This document shows, one piece after another, positions 49,726 through 61,643 of a stretch of DNA of 64,000 bases (position 1 is its first letter; the number at the start of each line of letters is the position of its first letter). The position numbers and the translations under genes are program-made. A model generated the notes under the pieces. That model saw only the letters and a list, made by a program, of their open reading frames with translations, searched no databases and was not told where the DNA came from. The stretch is from Erythrophleum ivorense. Taxonomy: Eukaryota; Streptophyta; Magnoliopsida; Fabales; Fabaceae. Location of the stretch: the NCBI GenBank assembly GCA_026724425.1, contig JAIUCV010000001.1, positions 12,320,556 through 12,384,555 on the forward strand. Reading direction: 5' to 3'.

Positions 49726-51816
49726 CTCCTTGGCTTGAGGGAACGACTCCCGTCCGAGGGAGAGCGCTTTCCAATTTTGTTCCAAGTCTCCAGGTATACG
49801 GTACCGTTTTGACCTTATGCGGTTTCTCATGTGAGCAAATGGAATAGTGTTCAAAAATTGAGACCTTAAACAAAGAATTATAAGTTAAAATAATGTCTTT
49901 ATTTATTGCTTTAAATTTGAAATATTTCATAATAATGCTTTACATTTCAATTTTATTTCATGAAAAAAAATTTTAAAGTAAACTTTGTTGAAACATTTAC
50001 ATTTGGCTATTTCTTCTCAAATATAAACCCCACTAATATATATATACATATATATTTAATATGTTGAGTAATGAAAAGGCGTCCAATCAACATTTATTAA
50101 AAAATTTTAGATGGAGGAACATGTTTCTTTTTTTATGAATAAATTATATAAATATTTTTTTGTTAAGATTAACTAAATTTTTTTATTCTTAAAATTTGTA
50201 CAAATCTTTTTAAAACAAAAAAATTATTTTATACTTTAATATAATTTTAAAATTTTTAATTAAAATAATTTTCATTAATTTGAATACATATTTTTAAATT
50301 TTTTTAAAAATAAAATATGAATTAATTTTTTATTTTTCTAAAATTAAATATATTTTAAAATTAAAAAAATGTATACAATTTTTTAATTTTAAGAAGAGAG
50401 CGTCTAATTTACCCTTCTTCTATCTGGCCAAGGCTTGCACATCTGCTATGCCACCAAGGTGCAACATCGACGGTGGCATGCAACTTCAACAACAATGTGT
50501 AGTGTTCGATGGCGGCTTTCAGCGTAACAAGTTAGTTAGAAAACGAATTATTTAACAAGATCTTCAACTACAAGATCTTTAAGCTCATTGATCCGTGTGA
50601 TTTGTGTAAGTAGTTAGTTAATAGAATAAGAAGTTAGTTAGAAAAGGGAAGTTAGAATCTGTTAAAAGAAGAATTAGAAGATGGTTAGAAAGAGAGAAAC
50701 TCTGTTATGATAGTTAAACAGCGCCAACCACTCTTGTTCATATAAATAAGAGTTAAAAGGAAGAGTTATATATGGAAATATCGAAAAAAGAGTTTTGATT
50801 TCATCTTCTGCCTAAAGTCCAATGTATCACTAGCTCATATTGCCTTTCTCACAAATTCCCTTTTTCTGATTTGAATCCTTGGAATTATTGGGAGCGTATC
50901 ACACTTTCTGCAACCTATCTTGAAGCTCTGTCAACCTAATCACACTACTAATCTCATAAAAGACTTTAACAATTGCATTTAAGAAGAGACTATGGGGTGA
51001 TGTTCTGACGTTTGGCCTGAGCATATATCTCTGGGAATGACTTAACATGCTTTTATGTGTATCATATTTAATGTAAGATTATTGAGTTGATACTTTTCAA
51101 CGAATGTACTAAGTGGCATGCTTTTCTGCTATAAGAATTGCAATTATGTCATAATTGTAGATATGGCTATTGGAGCTTGATGTGTGAAAAGTTCTAAAAT
51201 TTGTATCAGTCAATCATCATGCTATGGTAGCTCTGCCTCAATAAAATGATCTTTGACACCAAATCTCATATTTTCCTATCCTTTATTTCCTATTGCAAAA
51301 ATGGCTTATTTGGCAAGGTTTTTTCCCCCATATAGATGAGTAGATGTCCACAAACTGGTTTGCATACACTTATTGATTATCCTCTGTTAAGTCATTTAAG
51401 GTCGAGAAAGAAAAGATTTTTAAGTGAATGTCTATAGCAATAATCTGGCTATATGTTCTCTTTTCTAGCATGTATCCATTGTGAGAGATTCTAACCAAAA
51501 GAAATTTTTTGTAGCAAAAGATTGATTCCATGTGAATTGTATTCTTTGAATTATAACATTCAATCACCTTCCAATGTATATCCCTTTTTCTATATCCTTT
51601 TGTATTCACCACTAGCATTTGGCTTGCATTGATTAAGCTCTTACTAAGTCTTGTTTTCTTTAACACTATAATTTCTAGTTCACATCCATCATTCTTTACA
51701 TGTTCATGTGATATATAGTAAGAAGGAAGTGAGAAATTCTATTAAAATAACACACTTTCTTGCTCTGCGTCATGATTAAAAATTCATTTTGGTGTCACGT
51801 GGACCGTGTGAACTCA
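49726..51816. other. RRG upstream region and intergenic DNA
   Basis: No second gene was recognised. The first few hundred bases are the presumed RRG promoter and 5' UTR; no convincing TATA box was chosen. The region 49980-50400 is extremely A+T-rich. A possible LTR relic lies at 50540-50830. Confidence 0.4.
50540..50830 (+). repeat. possible solo LTR relic
   Basis: Repeated GTTAGTTAG and GAAGTTAGTTAGAAAAG motifs, a TATAAATA box (50741-50748) and a leader ending TTTGATTTCATCTTCTGCC look like a short copia-type LTR. Target duplications and internal sequence were not seen. Confidence 0.3.
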
Positions 51817-54800
51817 TGTTATACACCCTCATATTTAATTACCTCATTACAACTCATTTGCATCACAAAAAAATACTTACAACTCATGGAAACCAAATTG
51901 GAAGGTGGAACATGGGATTTCATTCTTGACCAGAATTGGCCTCTTTTTTGGGCAAATTTTGAAAAATCATAACTAAATTTAGAAAAATCAAAATCATGAA
52001 ATCTTGGTCATTCTAGAAATTTTAGGATGTCTACTTTATACTAAAAATATGTACAAGTGATAACATCCCACACACAAAGCGTTTGATGTGCGAAATAATT
52101 TGGAGGTCGAACTAGGTCCTAATGCTGTCACAGTTTACTGATATGAATTTTAAAAATGTCCAATTAATTCCAAAAAAATTCTGTCTATACAAATGATACC
52201 AATTTGAAAATTTGTGGATGTCAACTAGAGAGGAAAAATATTTCCAGATCAATTCATCAAGTCCAGACCTTAGAATTTGATGGAATAGTACTTCTGGTCA
52301 GGCAATGTTACTAATACTAGACAGAAACTTTAAAAATTTATATCTTCCTCTCTAGACCTCCAAATGAGGTGCTTTTAGTTGTCATGAGTCATTGTGATTG
52401 CCTAGTTTCTTTGTATAAAATTTCATGGCAATTGAACATCATTTGAGTCTTATGTGACAGAAAACAATTTCGGACCATTGTAACAATGCATCAGACCATT
52501 TTCATAAATTTTGCTAACTTTGAAAAATCATCAAATATTCTATAGACCTTCAAAAATTATGTTCTTTATCTTCCCAAAAATCTCTCAATGAGATCTAATT
52601 GCATGCCAAATCTCATATCAAGACTAACTCATTTGGCCAAAAAATGATATAAGGTTCCATAATGGTCAATTTTGGCTCCTTATAGGGTGTCAAAGTTGCC
52701 AAATGGATTTCCTTTGGTCTTCACATATTTTGGGCAGGTCTAAAAGTACATTTGAGACTTAAGTGAGTTGCCCAAATGATTCCAAATCTCATGCATCTCA
52801 TTTTGGCCATTCAACCCACACTTATGCATATTTTCATCAAAATTCCATATTACACACTTTAGCATTACATACTCAAAATAAGTGCTATGGGTCATATATT
52901 ATTTTCATACATCTAAATATCACATAATAGTATATTTACACATGTCTCAAGGTTCATGGTACCTATACAACATCATATATAATATGAACCATTATTATGG
53001 TTCCAAAATGGGCAAAATAATACATAAGCTTGTCAATCCTTGCTCTTCATGGTTGTTGGCTCCCTTTACCATAATTACTTGGTCCACCTAGCATGTTAGA
53101 TCATTGGAGAGGAGGGGATGAGATTCAAAGAATCCCAATAACTCATCTCTCATTTAGTCATATATAATATATGCAAGCAAATTTTACAAATACATGCATG
53201 GAAAAAATAAAAATTCATAGACATTTTAAAAGCAAACTTGGCATGTGAGCAACTCATACAAATCATTCAAGAGCTCACTAAGTATTTAGATTGGCCTCAC
53301 ACTTCTTCTCATGGGTTTTGGACTTACCTCACCCATTTATTGAGCACTTTGGACTCAACCATACTCTTGGGAGCCTACTTTACTTTTGGGAGACTCTTTG
53401 CTTTGTCTCAATCAAGCTCAAGGATTCTTGACTCATCCTCACCAAAGGGAAGAGTTCTTGGCCTCTCCACACTTAAGGAAACTTATACAAACATCATGCA
53501 CTCATTAGAAAACATAACATGGCATTAAGGATCATAGCATATAAAGGCATGTTAGCATACTTTTCATAACTTGAAAATACACATACATACATTCTAAAAC
53601 AAGCTAAACATACATCCATACATGAGAGAAGGTAGAGAGAGCTATCTTGTACAAATCTACACACTTTTCTCCTTGAATTTTCCTCCTTTACCTTGGCTAT
53701 ACACCCAAAATTTGGTAGAGATGGTTTCTCTTGGCCTAGACATGATTTAAGGGAGCTAATTAGGTTCATGAAACATATTCTAAAACTATACAATTTACTT
53801 AAGCCCTAGATTACTCTATAGGCTTTATTATGGTACCTAATGAAGTAACACTCCTCAAATAACTTGTAGGCCTCATTCTTTCCTCTTAATTATGATTCTT
53901 GACTCTTTTTAAGCCTCTTGGAGCCACCACACCATTAAAACAAAGGGCATAGTACTATGTTACTTCTTTAGGTCATAATATGGAACTTATGACCCCAATT
54001 CACTTTTTTTAAGTTCTAATTTTTTTCCAATGCCTCCTCTTATATTCATTCACCATATATGACTTGAAAAAGGTCTTAGAAAAATTTGAAACTCTCCCTA
54101 GCTAGGTGAACTTGCTTAGGCCGAAACTATGGGTGCATTGGCCTTCTATGGAGTTCTCTTTGTTTTCTTGAAGGGGGAAGCATTTGGGGAGCCTCTTAGG
54201 GATCTTAGGAGCATGTTCTAACATTCAATTAAGTCTAAAAAAATTCATATAAAATCAGATTTGCAAGGAAGCATTTGGATCCCTAATGATTCCATCTTGT
54301 TTCCTAATGCTCCTTTCTTGATTCTATTAGTTCATTCTTAATCCTTGTCACCTAAAACATCTAATTCCTCCATAAATTGGACAAAAAATAGCCCCTAAGA
54401 ATTGGGCTCATGGTGGCCAAATTCGTGCAAGAGGAAGGGAGAGGAAGAAACTACTAAAGAATGGAAGTTTTATCTTGTTTTCTTACTTTTTTTTGCTTGC
54501 TCTTTGCTTTCTTTGGCCTCCTTACTTGATTTTAAAAATTTTTCCTCTGTTATCCCTTCAAAACAGCCCTCAAAACTTCAAAAAAATCATGGAGAAGAAG
54601 AAGGAAAAAGGGAAGAAGGGGTTAGCCAAGGTGAAGCATGAAAAACCAAGAAATTTCCTTACCTTTGGCTTAAATTTTCTCTCCGTTTTCTTCTTCTCTT
54701 GGGGCGCCTATAAGAGCAGAATGTTTTTCTGTCTTGGGGCAGCGAGAATGTCGGCCAAATAAAGGAGAAGAAATGTGAGAAATAAAAGGGTTTAAGAAGC

Positions 54801-55329
54801 TTCAAGAATTCTAATAATTCCTATTTTGCCCTTCATTCTTTGCATTTTTGTTTCTCCTTCGTTTTAGCTCCTTTTTTAGAACCTTCTTTTCCATCATAAC
54901 AAATAGGTTCCCAATTTAATAAAATGCCGTTGGAATCACTCAAATCGGAGCTAAAACCTTTTCAAATGAATCAGTCAAAATTCGGGTCAACCGATGTTAA
55001 AAAAATTACACCGGAGGGTCTTTACCGGTCCTGGAGCTTCCTATGGTTTTCAGAGCCTCTGAGAACCCCGGAGAACTCAAAACTTTCATTTAAAAAGCTC
55101 TCCTATATGTTTTCAAAAAATTTTACTTATTTACGAAAATATCATTAGACTTTCGGCAAATTTTTCGAATCACTCAGACCTTGGTTTTTGGGCAACTCAA
55201 GGTTCAAATCCTCATTTTCTATTATTTAAAATTTTATCTAAATTTTATTTGGCATTTAATCACTCATCTCAAGGGACTTGCTTTGAAAACTGACTCATTT
55301 TGATATTTTACGAAAAATCAGACGTTATA
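51817..55329 (-). repeat. very long LTR-like repeat, minus orientation
   Basis: Inverse copy of the plus-strand repeat that starts at 61644: 53030-53165 matches 63990-63865, the segment 53250-53500 matches 63744-63550, and 55010-55120 matches 62030-61920. The probable outer limits are TGTTATACACCC at 51817 and CGTTATA at 55329. Its part 51880-52760 is additionally matched, in the same orientation, by 60750-61560. The frames at 53238-53528 and 54402-54762 are inside the repeat and are not treated as genes. A length of about 3.5 kb would suit a Ty3/gypsy-type LTR; the superfamily is an inference, since no polyprotein is present. Confidence 0.5.
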
Positions 55330-57026
55330 TTTTTTGCACTGTAGCGTTATCTTTATGTTGCCCTTATCCTTGACTAATGATATTATGCCATATTTTCAGC
55401 TTTGAATCTGGTCAAAAAGACTCTCGCAGGTATCTGCAAAGCTACAAATCTATGGTGGTTTGATGCATATATTCCTTATTAGTCAAGTCAAGAATAGTTT
55501 GGTGATTTATCCATGGAGATTGCCATTGTACTGCAAGGTTGATAAATTGCATAGGCCACATTGATGCATATTCTCCTCCAAGGCCATCTTGTGCTATTTT
55601 TTTCTGAGTTAACTATAAGTGATTGGTCTGTATAAAATACAAATTACCCTGGCTTGGCTCTTATGTCGTACATAGTTTTGAAATGCGGCCTTTAGTGATC
55701 TCGTGTATTCATTTCTCAATGTAGCATTAATGTGCGAGAGTTGCTGCCTTTCCCCTTCTTGTTACTTGTAATAATTTTCCTTCATGTTGTGACATAGTTT
55801 GGTCTAAATTGATTGACAATATTATGAATTGCAGCTGTATTTTCTTTCAATTTAATTTATTAAAATATATTTGCTCATAGCTTTTGGTAATCTTTGTTGC
55901 TCATTCATTTTTATTTGGTTATTTTAGTTTTCTTGTCTAAATAAGAAACAATATACTTGCTTATATATAGAAAAGGAAGGCTCACTTGAAAGCCATTTCT
56001 TAATGGGCTCAGTGCAGTGGCTTCAGGATTATGAGGCCATGATGTTAAGGTTGTTGCCAATGTCACAGCGCGAATCATTGTCATTTTCTGTTGTTTATAT
56101 GCTATTGCACATTGAAATATATACGCTAGAACCTCAATCTCTTGACGTTTGTCATATAGGGGCCAGAGTAAAGAGCTATTCTTTGAAACCAAGAAAATTT
56201 CATTGTAATGGTTTGTATGCTGTGAAGGGCTTTAATATTAAGAAGTTATTAGAAGCTAGTTGGATTGATCCTTTACATTCATAGTTGGCTTCATTTAGTA
56301 TGTTCTAAAATTATTATGTTAATTGAATTCATACTTCATGATATGAAAGTTGAAAAGATTCCTTTACCTTAAAATAAGTGTATTTCCTTAAACGAAAAAC
56401 CCCTATTTCCAGTATTTTATGACCTCTTGCTCTTTGAATAGGCCAAAAATGATTACTTATTATGTTTAATTACAATCTGACATTCTGTAATCCATGCCAA
56501 TTAAAGAAAAAGGAAAAGGAAAAAATGAAGTAGATCTTTCCCTATTTTTTATCTTAGTTTTATAATAACTAGTAACTATGAATACATACTATATAGCTTT
56601 GGGAAGAAAAATTACAGACAACCAAATGAGGATTTCAGAAATTTTCCTGAGTTTTTATAGTGCTTATGTGATCAGATGCTAAATGCAATTAGAAAAGGAA
56701 GAATAAGTAGAAGATATGTAATTCAGTTGCCTAATGAATCATGTTGATTCTATACATAAAGTTCAACTGATAGTAATTAGAAAGGTTCCAAAAAAGGGAC
56801 CGAACTTAAATATTCTAAAGTTTATGACATATACAAATTGTGACCCTCAATTTTGATATCTTTGGCATGTCAACTTCATCTTATTCCTCTATTGGTGCTA
56901 TCATTGTGGTCAATGTTGTTCCCTATTCAAAAACAATAGATCAAAACTAAAATCAACCAATCAACCAGCTCACACACCCAAATGAATTTTATTTTATAAA
57001 ATATGTCTATAAAAACCTTGAAAATC
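55330..57026. other. intergenic, no gene recognised
   Basis: The 93-codon frames at 55911-56192 (minus) and 56003-56284 (plus) overlap each other and neither shows a family motif. No repeat structure was seen. Confidence 0.4.
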
Positions 57027-57380
57027 AGCATACCAAAATGAGAATCTTGAAAATCTGCTACTGGATCATATGTGCTTTGATTTGGAAAGAGATCTTTAAA
57101 CTCTTATTTCACTTTGTTTCTCAAAAGAGGATATGGCATAAGTTCTTTCATCAAAACCTTGAATAGGAGTCCCTCTTGAGGATCTGGAGGATTCTTCATG
57201 TCCTCATATAAGTTCATTGCATCTATAAGAGATCCATATTGCAAGAAGCCCCTAATAACTTCAATATATGTCAGAATCAGGGAAGGCACTCTCCTTTTTC
57301 ATGCTTTCCCATAATTGCATTACTTCTTCCATATGACCTAATCTTGCCAATGCAATAGAAATTATAGCTAAGCATCATGA
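57027..57380 (-). pseudogene. THA8-like PPR protein, C-terminal pseudogene fragment
   Basis: On the minus strand: ISIALARLGHMEEVMQLWES with MKKESAFP, then a frameshift near 57285, then ILTYIEVIRGFLQYGSLIDA with MNLYEDMKNPPDPQEGLLFK and VLMKELMPYPLLRNKVK, a TAA stop at 57106-57104, and EFKDLFPNQSTYDPVADF. This follows the closing part of short plant PPR proteins of the THA8/At3g46870 group (AMNLYEDMKxSPDPPEELPF, LLPHPLLRNRVKxDFEELFP). In plants these assist organelle RNA splicing or stability. The frameshift, the stop and the absence of an upstream part make this a dead fragment. Family assignment is from motif memory. Confidence 0.72.
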
Positions 57381-58080
57381 AATTTTTAAAAAAATGAAAA
57401 ATGAAAGAATTATTGAAAGCCCATGGCACTTCCTATAGATAGATTGAGTAACTAATTTCAAATAAATTCAAACCCATGGTAGCCCTTGTTCTATTTTCAA
57501 GAGATTTTCACTTCACATTGGAACTTGAGTGTGAGAGATGAAGTTCAAAGCGTAAAAACAAATCGCTGCAACCAGGAGATTTTCAGAGGCAAAAAGGAAT
57601 TAGTAGTATTGGGATATTTTTGAAACTAGAATAAGAATGATCAAAACTCAATTACAAAAACATTTTTCAATTATAGTGATCTTTTTGTTTTATTATTTAC
57701 AATTTCTATCATTATAAGTAATTATTGATGGGTGAGTGAGTCTAGCCAATTAATAACATGTCAAAAACAAAATATCTTCTTTGATTGGAGGAGACATTTT
57801 ATCCTAATTGCCTATTCTGTAGGAGGGTTCCACATCAAAAGTGCATGGATGGACGTTAAGGGCTTAATGAAATTTACTCAAAAATAATTTTACAAAACAA
57901 ATTTAAAATTTAAATGACCATTTTAAAATAGTGAATAAAGTTAAAGAATTAGGTTATTGTTTTAACTAAAATTATAAATATATTATTGCATGCAAGAATT
58001 AAAGCAATAGGGATGGAGCTAAAGGATTAGTGAGAGCATGCCTTATGATATTGTGAGAAATTGAATTTTGGTTATATAAA
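57381..58080. other. intergenic, no gene seen
   Basis: Upstream side of the PPR fragment. No further PPR coding sequence could be traced. Confidence 0.4.
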
Positions 58081-58330
58081 ATCAATATTTTAAAAATTGG
58101 ACTAGTTATTAAATTAATAAATATATTGGTTCACGATTTATTGATCTAATCATAATTAAAATATTGTCAAATCAATAATAATTAAATATATACTTTCAAA
58201 ATTTTTAATATTAAAATTTTAATGTAACAAATAAATATTAATAAATTTTAAATATTTAATTACTAATTTAATATTTTTAAGATATTCGAGAAATTATTTT
58301 TTTAATTGACAAATAAAAATTACTTATGAT
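58081..58330. repeat. interspersed repeat, copy 3 (left end) of the family at 8150 and 14026
   Basis: Starts ATCAATATTTTAAAAATTGG and continues with GGTTCACGATTTATTGAT and AATAATTAAATATATAC, in the same order as the other copies. The opposite end was not located with confidence. Confidence 0.45.
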
Positions 58331-60304
58331 TAAAAATTAATAACATTAATATTGACCTTTTTGAAATTCTCAAATTATATTAAGATTTCATTTATCACTA
58401 AAAGACAAAAACCAAATGATAATTTTGACCAAATGTTTTGATATTTAAGAAAAATACTACTAAAAGATAGAATACGATGGAGAGTGAGTATTAAAAATAG
58501 TCAAATATATGCCTTTTGCTTTTTTTTATATTCTTTTAATAGTCAAATATTTGCCTTTTGTTTTTTTTTATATTCTCTTTTTTTAAAATCTTTTTCTATT
58601 TCAATCTCTTCTTTTTTTCTAGTATCTTATATCTTTAATTTTTGAGATCTATTTAAGATAAATTGTTATATTATATAATAAAACAATCTTTAAAAAATTT
58701 CAATAACTAGTTCAAATAATTTTTAACAAATTTAATTTTGACTAAGTCAACTAATTTTTCATCAGTTTTTTAGCTAACCAACTTAGCCCATCTCTTGGTG
58801 AGTCAATGAAATTAGAGGAAAAGGTGGGTTGTCACGCCTTATGGACTTTCTGTTGTCTAAAACTCTTTTGGATCCAATATTAAACCATTGGTCCACTCTC
58901 ATCTTTACTTGGCCCACCTTGTAATATGTTATCAGCTTGACCCGTGCCCCACTATGCGTTGGATCCAATATGAAGTGACGTTACTTTGATCGGGAGTGAT
59001 ATACCATTTGAGGTGTCTGCTCTTTTTATTTATATTTTTTCAATGTATTATCTTTAATAAGATCTTTACATATTGACAATATTATAGCTCTTATTGCAAA
59101 ATTTTAAAGCCATTGTGAATACGATTGCTTTCCATACATGATTGCCTTGATATTTAAAATAAAATTATCAGTAGATTTTATTTATTTATTTATCTTGAAA
59201 TTAGTTATATAATTCATATAAAGTTAACTAGTGAAATGGACCTAATTAAATGGAATATCATGTTTCATGTTGTATGCATATAGTGGGCACGACAACACCT
59301 GTCGCAACATCTTATTAACATAATTGATTTTTTTTAATGCAAATAGAACATACTTTATTACAATTTATTATCTTTTTAAATGTCATCTAATGTAAGTGTT
59401 AATTAGATTTCTTTCATATAGTATATATGTATTGTATAATAATTATAATTTTTTTCCTAAGAATATTATGTATTATATCTTGCAATCTCAGGCCCAAAGA
59501 AAAAATTTTTAGCTTTTCCCTTGCAAAGTATATATGTAGATATAATAAATGACTAGCATTTTCTTTAACATAATTTCACAAACAATTTTCTTCAACTTTT
59601 TGCAAATTAATTATTGACCAAAAAAAGCTTGCAAAGTAATTATTGAAATTTTGGCTAAAGTATTATTTTGATTCCTTAACTTTATATTATTTTTTTTAGT
59701 CCCTTAACTTTCTTTTTTAGGTTCTATTGATGTCTTTTAGCTAATCAAGGTCACATTGTCCATCCTTCATGCTAACACCATTAGACTTTCCTCAAAATAA
59801 ATAAATAAATAAATAAATAACATTGATGTGGCTTTCCAATTTGAGAATGCAGATTTACTTATTTCGCCACTCTACATTGAGGGAATTCCAGAGAAGAAGA
59901 CTAATGGAAGTATCTACTTCCATTAGACTCACAAACAAAAAGAATGCATATTTACATCCAAATCATCTATTTGGAAGTATTTTCCTTCTGTTTGTTTAAA
60001 ATTAGAAGTTCTTCTTCTTGTTAATTTTTTTTTTGGTGGGAAACAAAGAAAAAAAAATAGAAAGAAAGAAAGAATGAATTATAGAGAGATGTTAAGTTTT
60101 GGCTCAACCCCTCTCCCTTGGTTCAGCCAAACAGAACATTGGAAAGTGAAGAGAATGTGGCTAATGGAAAACACATTGCCAAGCATTGGAAAATAAATGC
60201 GGCTAAGGCAAACTGTTGAAATAGGCACATCTTCTATGTATGATTATTTCAAAATCAATTGTTAATGATGTCACAACATGTTAAATGTATATTCTCTTAT
60301 TAAC
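58331..60304. other. intergenic, no gene seen
   Basis: A+T-rich, with a duplicated AATAGTCAAATAT-GCCTTTTG segment at 58497-58570 and a (AAAT)n microsatellite. No coding evidence. Confidence 0.45.
59797..59821. repeat. (AAAT)n microsatellite
   Basis: About six uninterrupted AAAT units. Confidence 0.85.
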
Positions 60305-60740
60305 GATGTAACACTATATTTCTCTAACCTTTATTCCTCATAAGTAAGCTTCATACATGTGCATTCTTGGAAAATGGAATAAAAATAATGCATTAAATCA
60401 CGTTACGTAAGATTTAAAATTTTTGTTTTGCATCCCGTTGATCATATGAATTCACCGATATCTATCCCTACTCCAAATACACTCATACAAGTCAGAACTA
60501 TTACAAAACATTCCATTCAAAATGTAACACCATATTTCTTTAGTCCTTCTTCCTCACAAGTAAGCTTCATACATGTGCATTTATGGAAAGTGAAATAAAA
60601 ATAATGTATTAAATTGCGTTATGTAAGGTTTAAAATTTTTGTATTGTGTTCCATTAGTCATATGAATTCACTGATATCATTCTCTACTCCAAATACACTC
60701 ATATAAGTCAGAATCATCATAAAACATTCCATTCATCCCA
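60305..60740. repeat. tandem duplication, unit about 216 bp, two copies
   Basis: ATGTAACACTATATTTCT at 60306 and ATGTAACACCATATTTCT at 60522 start two units that match along their length. Shared blocks include AAGTAAGCTTCATACATGTG, ATATGAATTCAC and CTCCAAATACACTCATA. Each unit ends ACATTCCATTC. Confidence 0.75.
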
Positions 60741-60749
60741 AGTTTTGAA

Positions 60750-61643
60750 GTCCCACACCAGAAAAAAGACAAGTTGGCCATAGGTTCTAGTTTTTAACTT
60801 CTATCATCAGTTTTGATAAATTCATAATTAAATTTTAAAAAATCAAAATTAAGTAAATGATAACTTTTTAGAAAGTTCTGAATGTCAACTATAGGTTAAA
60901 AATTATTTCAGGCCATGAAAATATCAATTGAACTATGATTGACAATAGAAAAACACTAAAGGTTAGCTATCTAAGTTTGCTGTCACTGGTTACTGATATA
61001 AATTTCAAAAATTTATAACTAATTCTAGAAAAATCAAAACCTAGAAAACCATTTTAGAAAGCTATAGATGTCTCTAGAGGCTAAAAATAACTCTAGACCA
61101 AAACATATGTGTTTGGCCTATGAAACTTTATAGAATAATATCAGAGGTCTTGCTACATCCCTGATACTATCATGAAATTTCAAAAATTTGGTTCTCCCTC
61201 TATAGAGCTCTAAATAGGGTGATCTTAGTGGTTATGGATTATCATATCTAGTTTATGCTTGAAAAATATCATAGCCATTAGACACTATTTAGCCCATGAA
61301 TGACATAAAGAAAAAAAATTGACCAAATAAACAGTGCATCCTACCATTCAGCATTTTTCTCCCAACTTTGAAAAATCATAATAAATTCTCTAGAGCTCCA
61401 AATTAGGTGATCTTTAACTCTATGGAAAACTCTAGATGAGACTTACCTATTGACCAAATTTTATGAAAAAATTTACTCATTTGGTCAAATTTTGGTTCTA
61501 CACACAAAATAGTCAAATTTAATGTTTTAATTGGTGCAAAGTGGCGTCAAATTGCTTTCCTCCTTATCTATGGCCACTTGGGCATGACCAAAGCCATAAT
61601 CACAGCCTAGGGAGACATGCCATTTGGTTTTAAACCTCATTTC
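60750..61643. repeat. copy of the 51880-52760 part of the long LTR-like repeat
   Basis: Shares with 51880-52760, in the same orientation, motifs such as AACTTTGAAAAATCAT, TTAGAAAAATCAAAA, ACTGATATNAATTTCAAAA and CTCATTTGGNCAAA. Divergence is high. It stops at the TG of the plus-strand repeat at 61644, which suggests that the latter landed in an older copy lying in the opposite direction. Confidence 0.45.

Noticed and set aside
53238..54762. Frames of 79-96 codons in the 51817-55329 repeat
   Set aside because: They belong to a long LTR-like repeat. Some have counterparts in the other copy, but none has a known domain.
55398..55431. Possible 33-base exon (preceded by TTTTCAG, followed by GTATCT)
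   Set aside because: Good splice-like borders, but no neighbouring exon or protein match supports it.
55911..56284. Overlapping 93-codon frames on both strands
   Set aside because: Neither resembles a known family and each is probably fortuitous.
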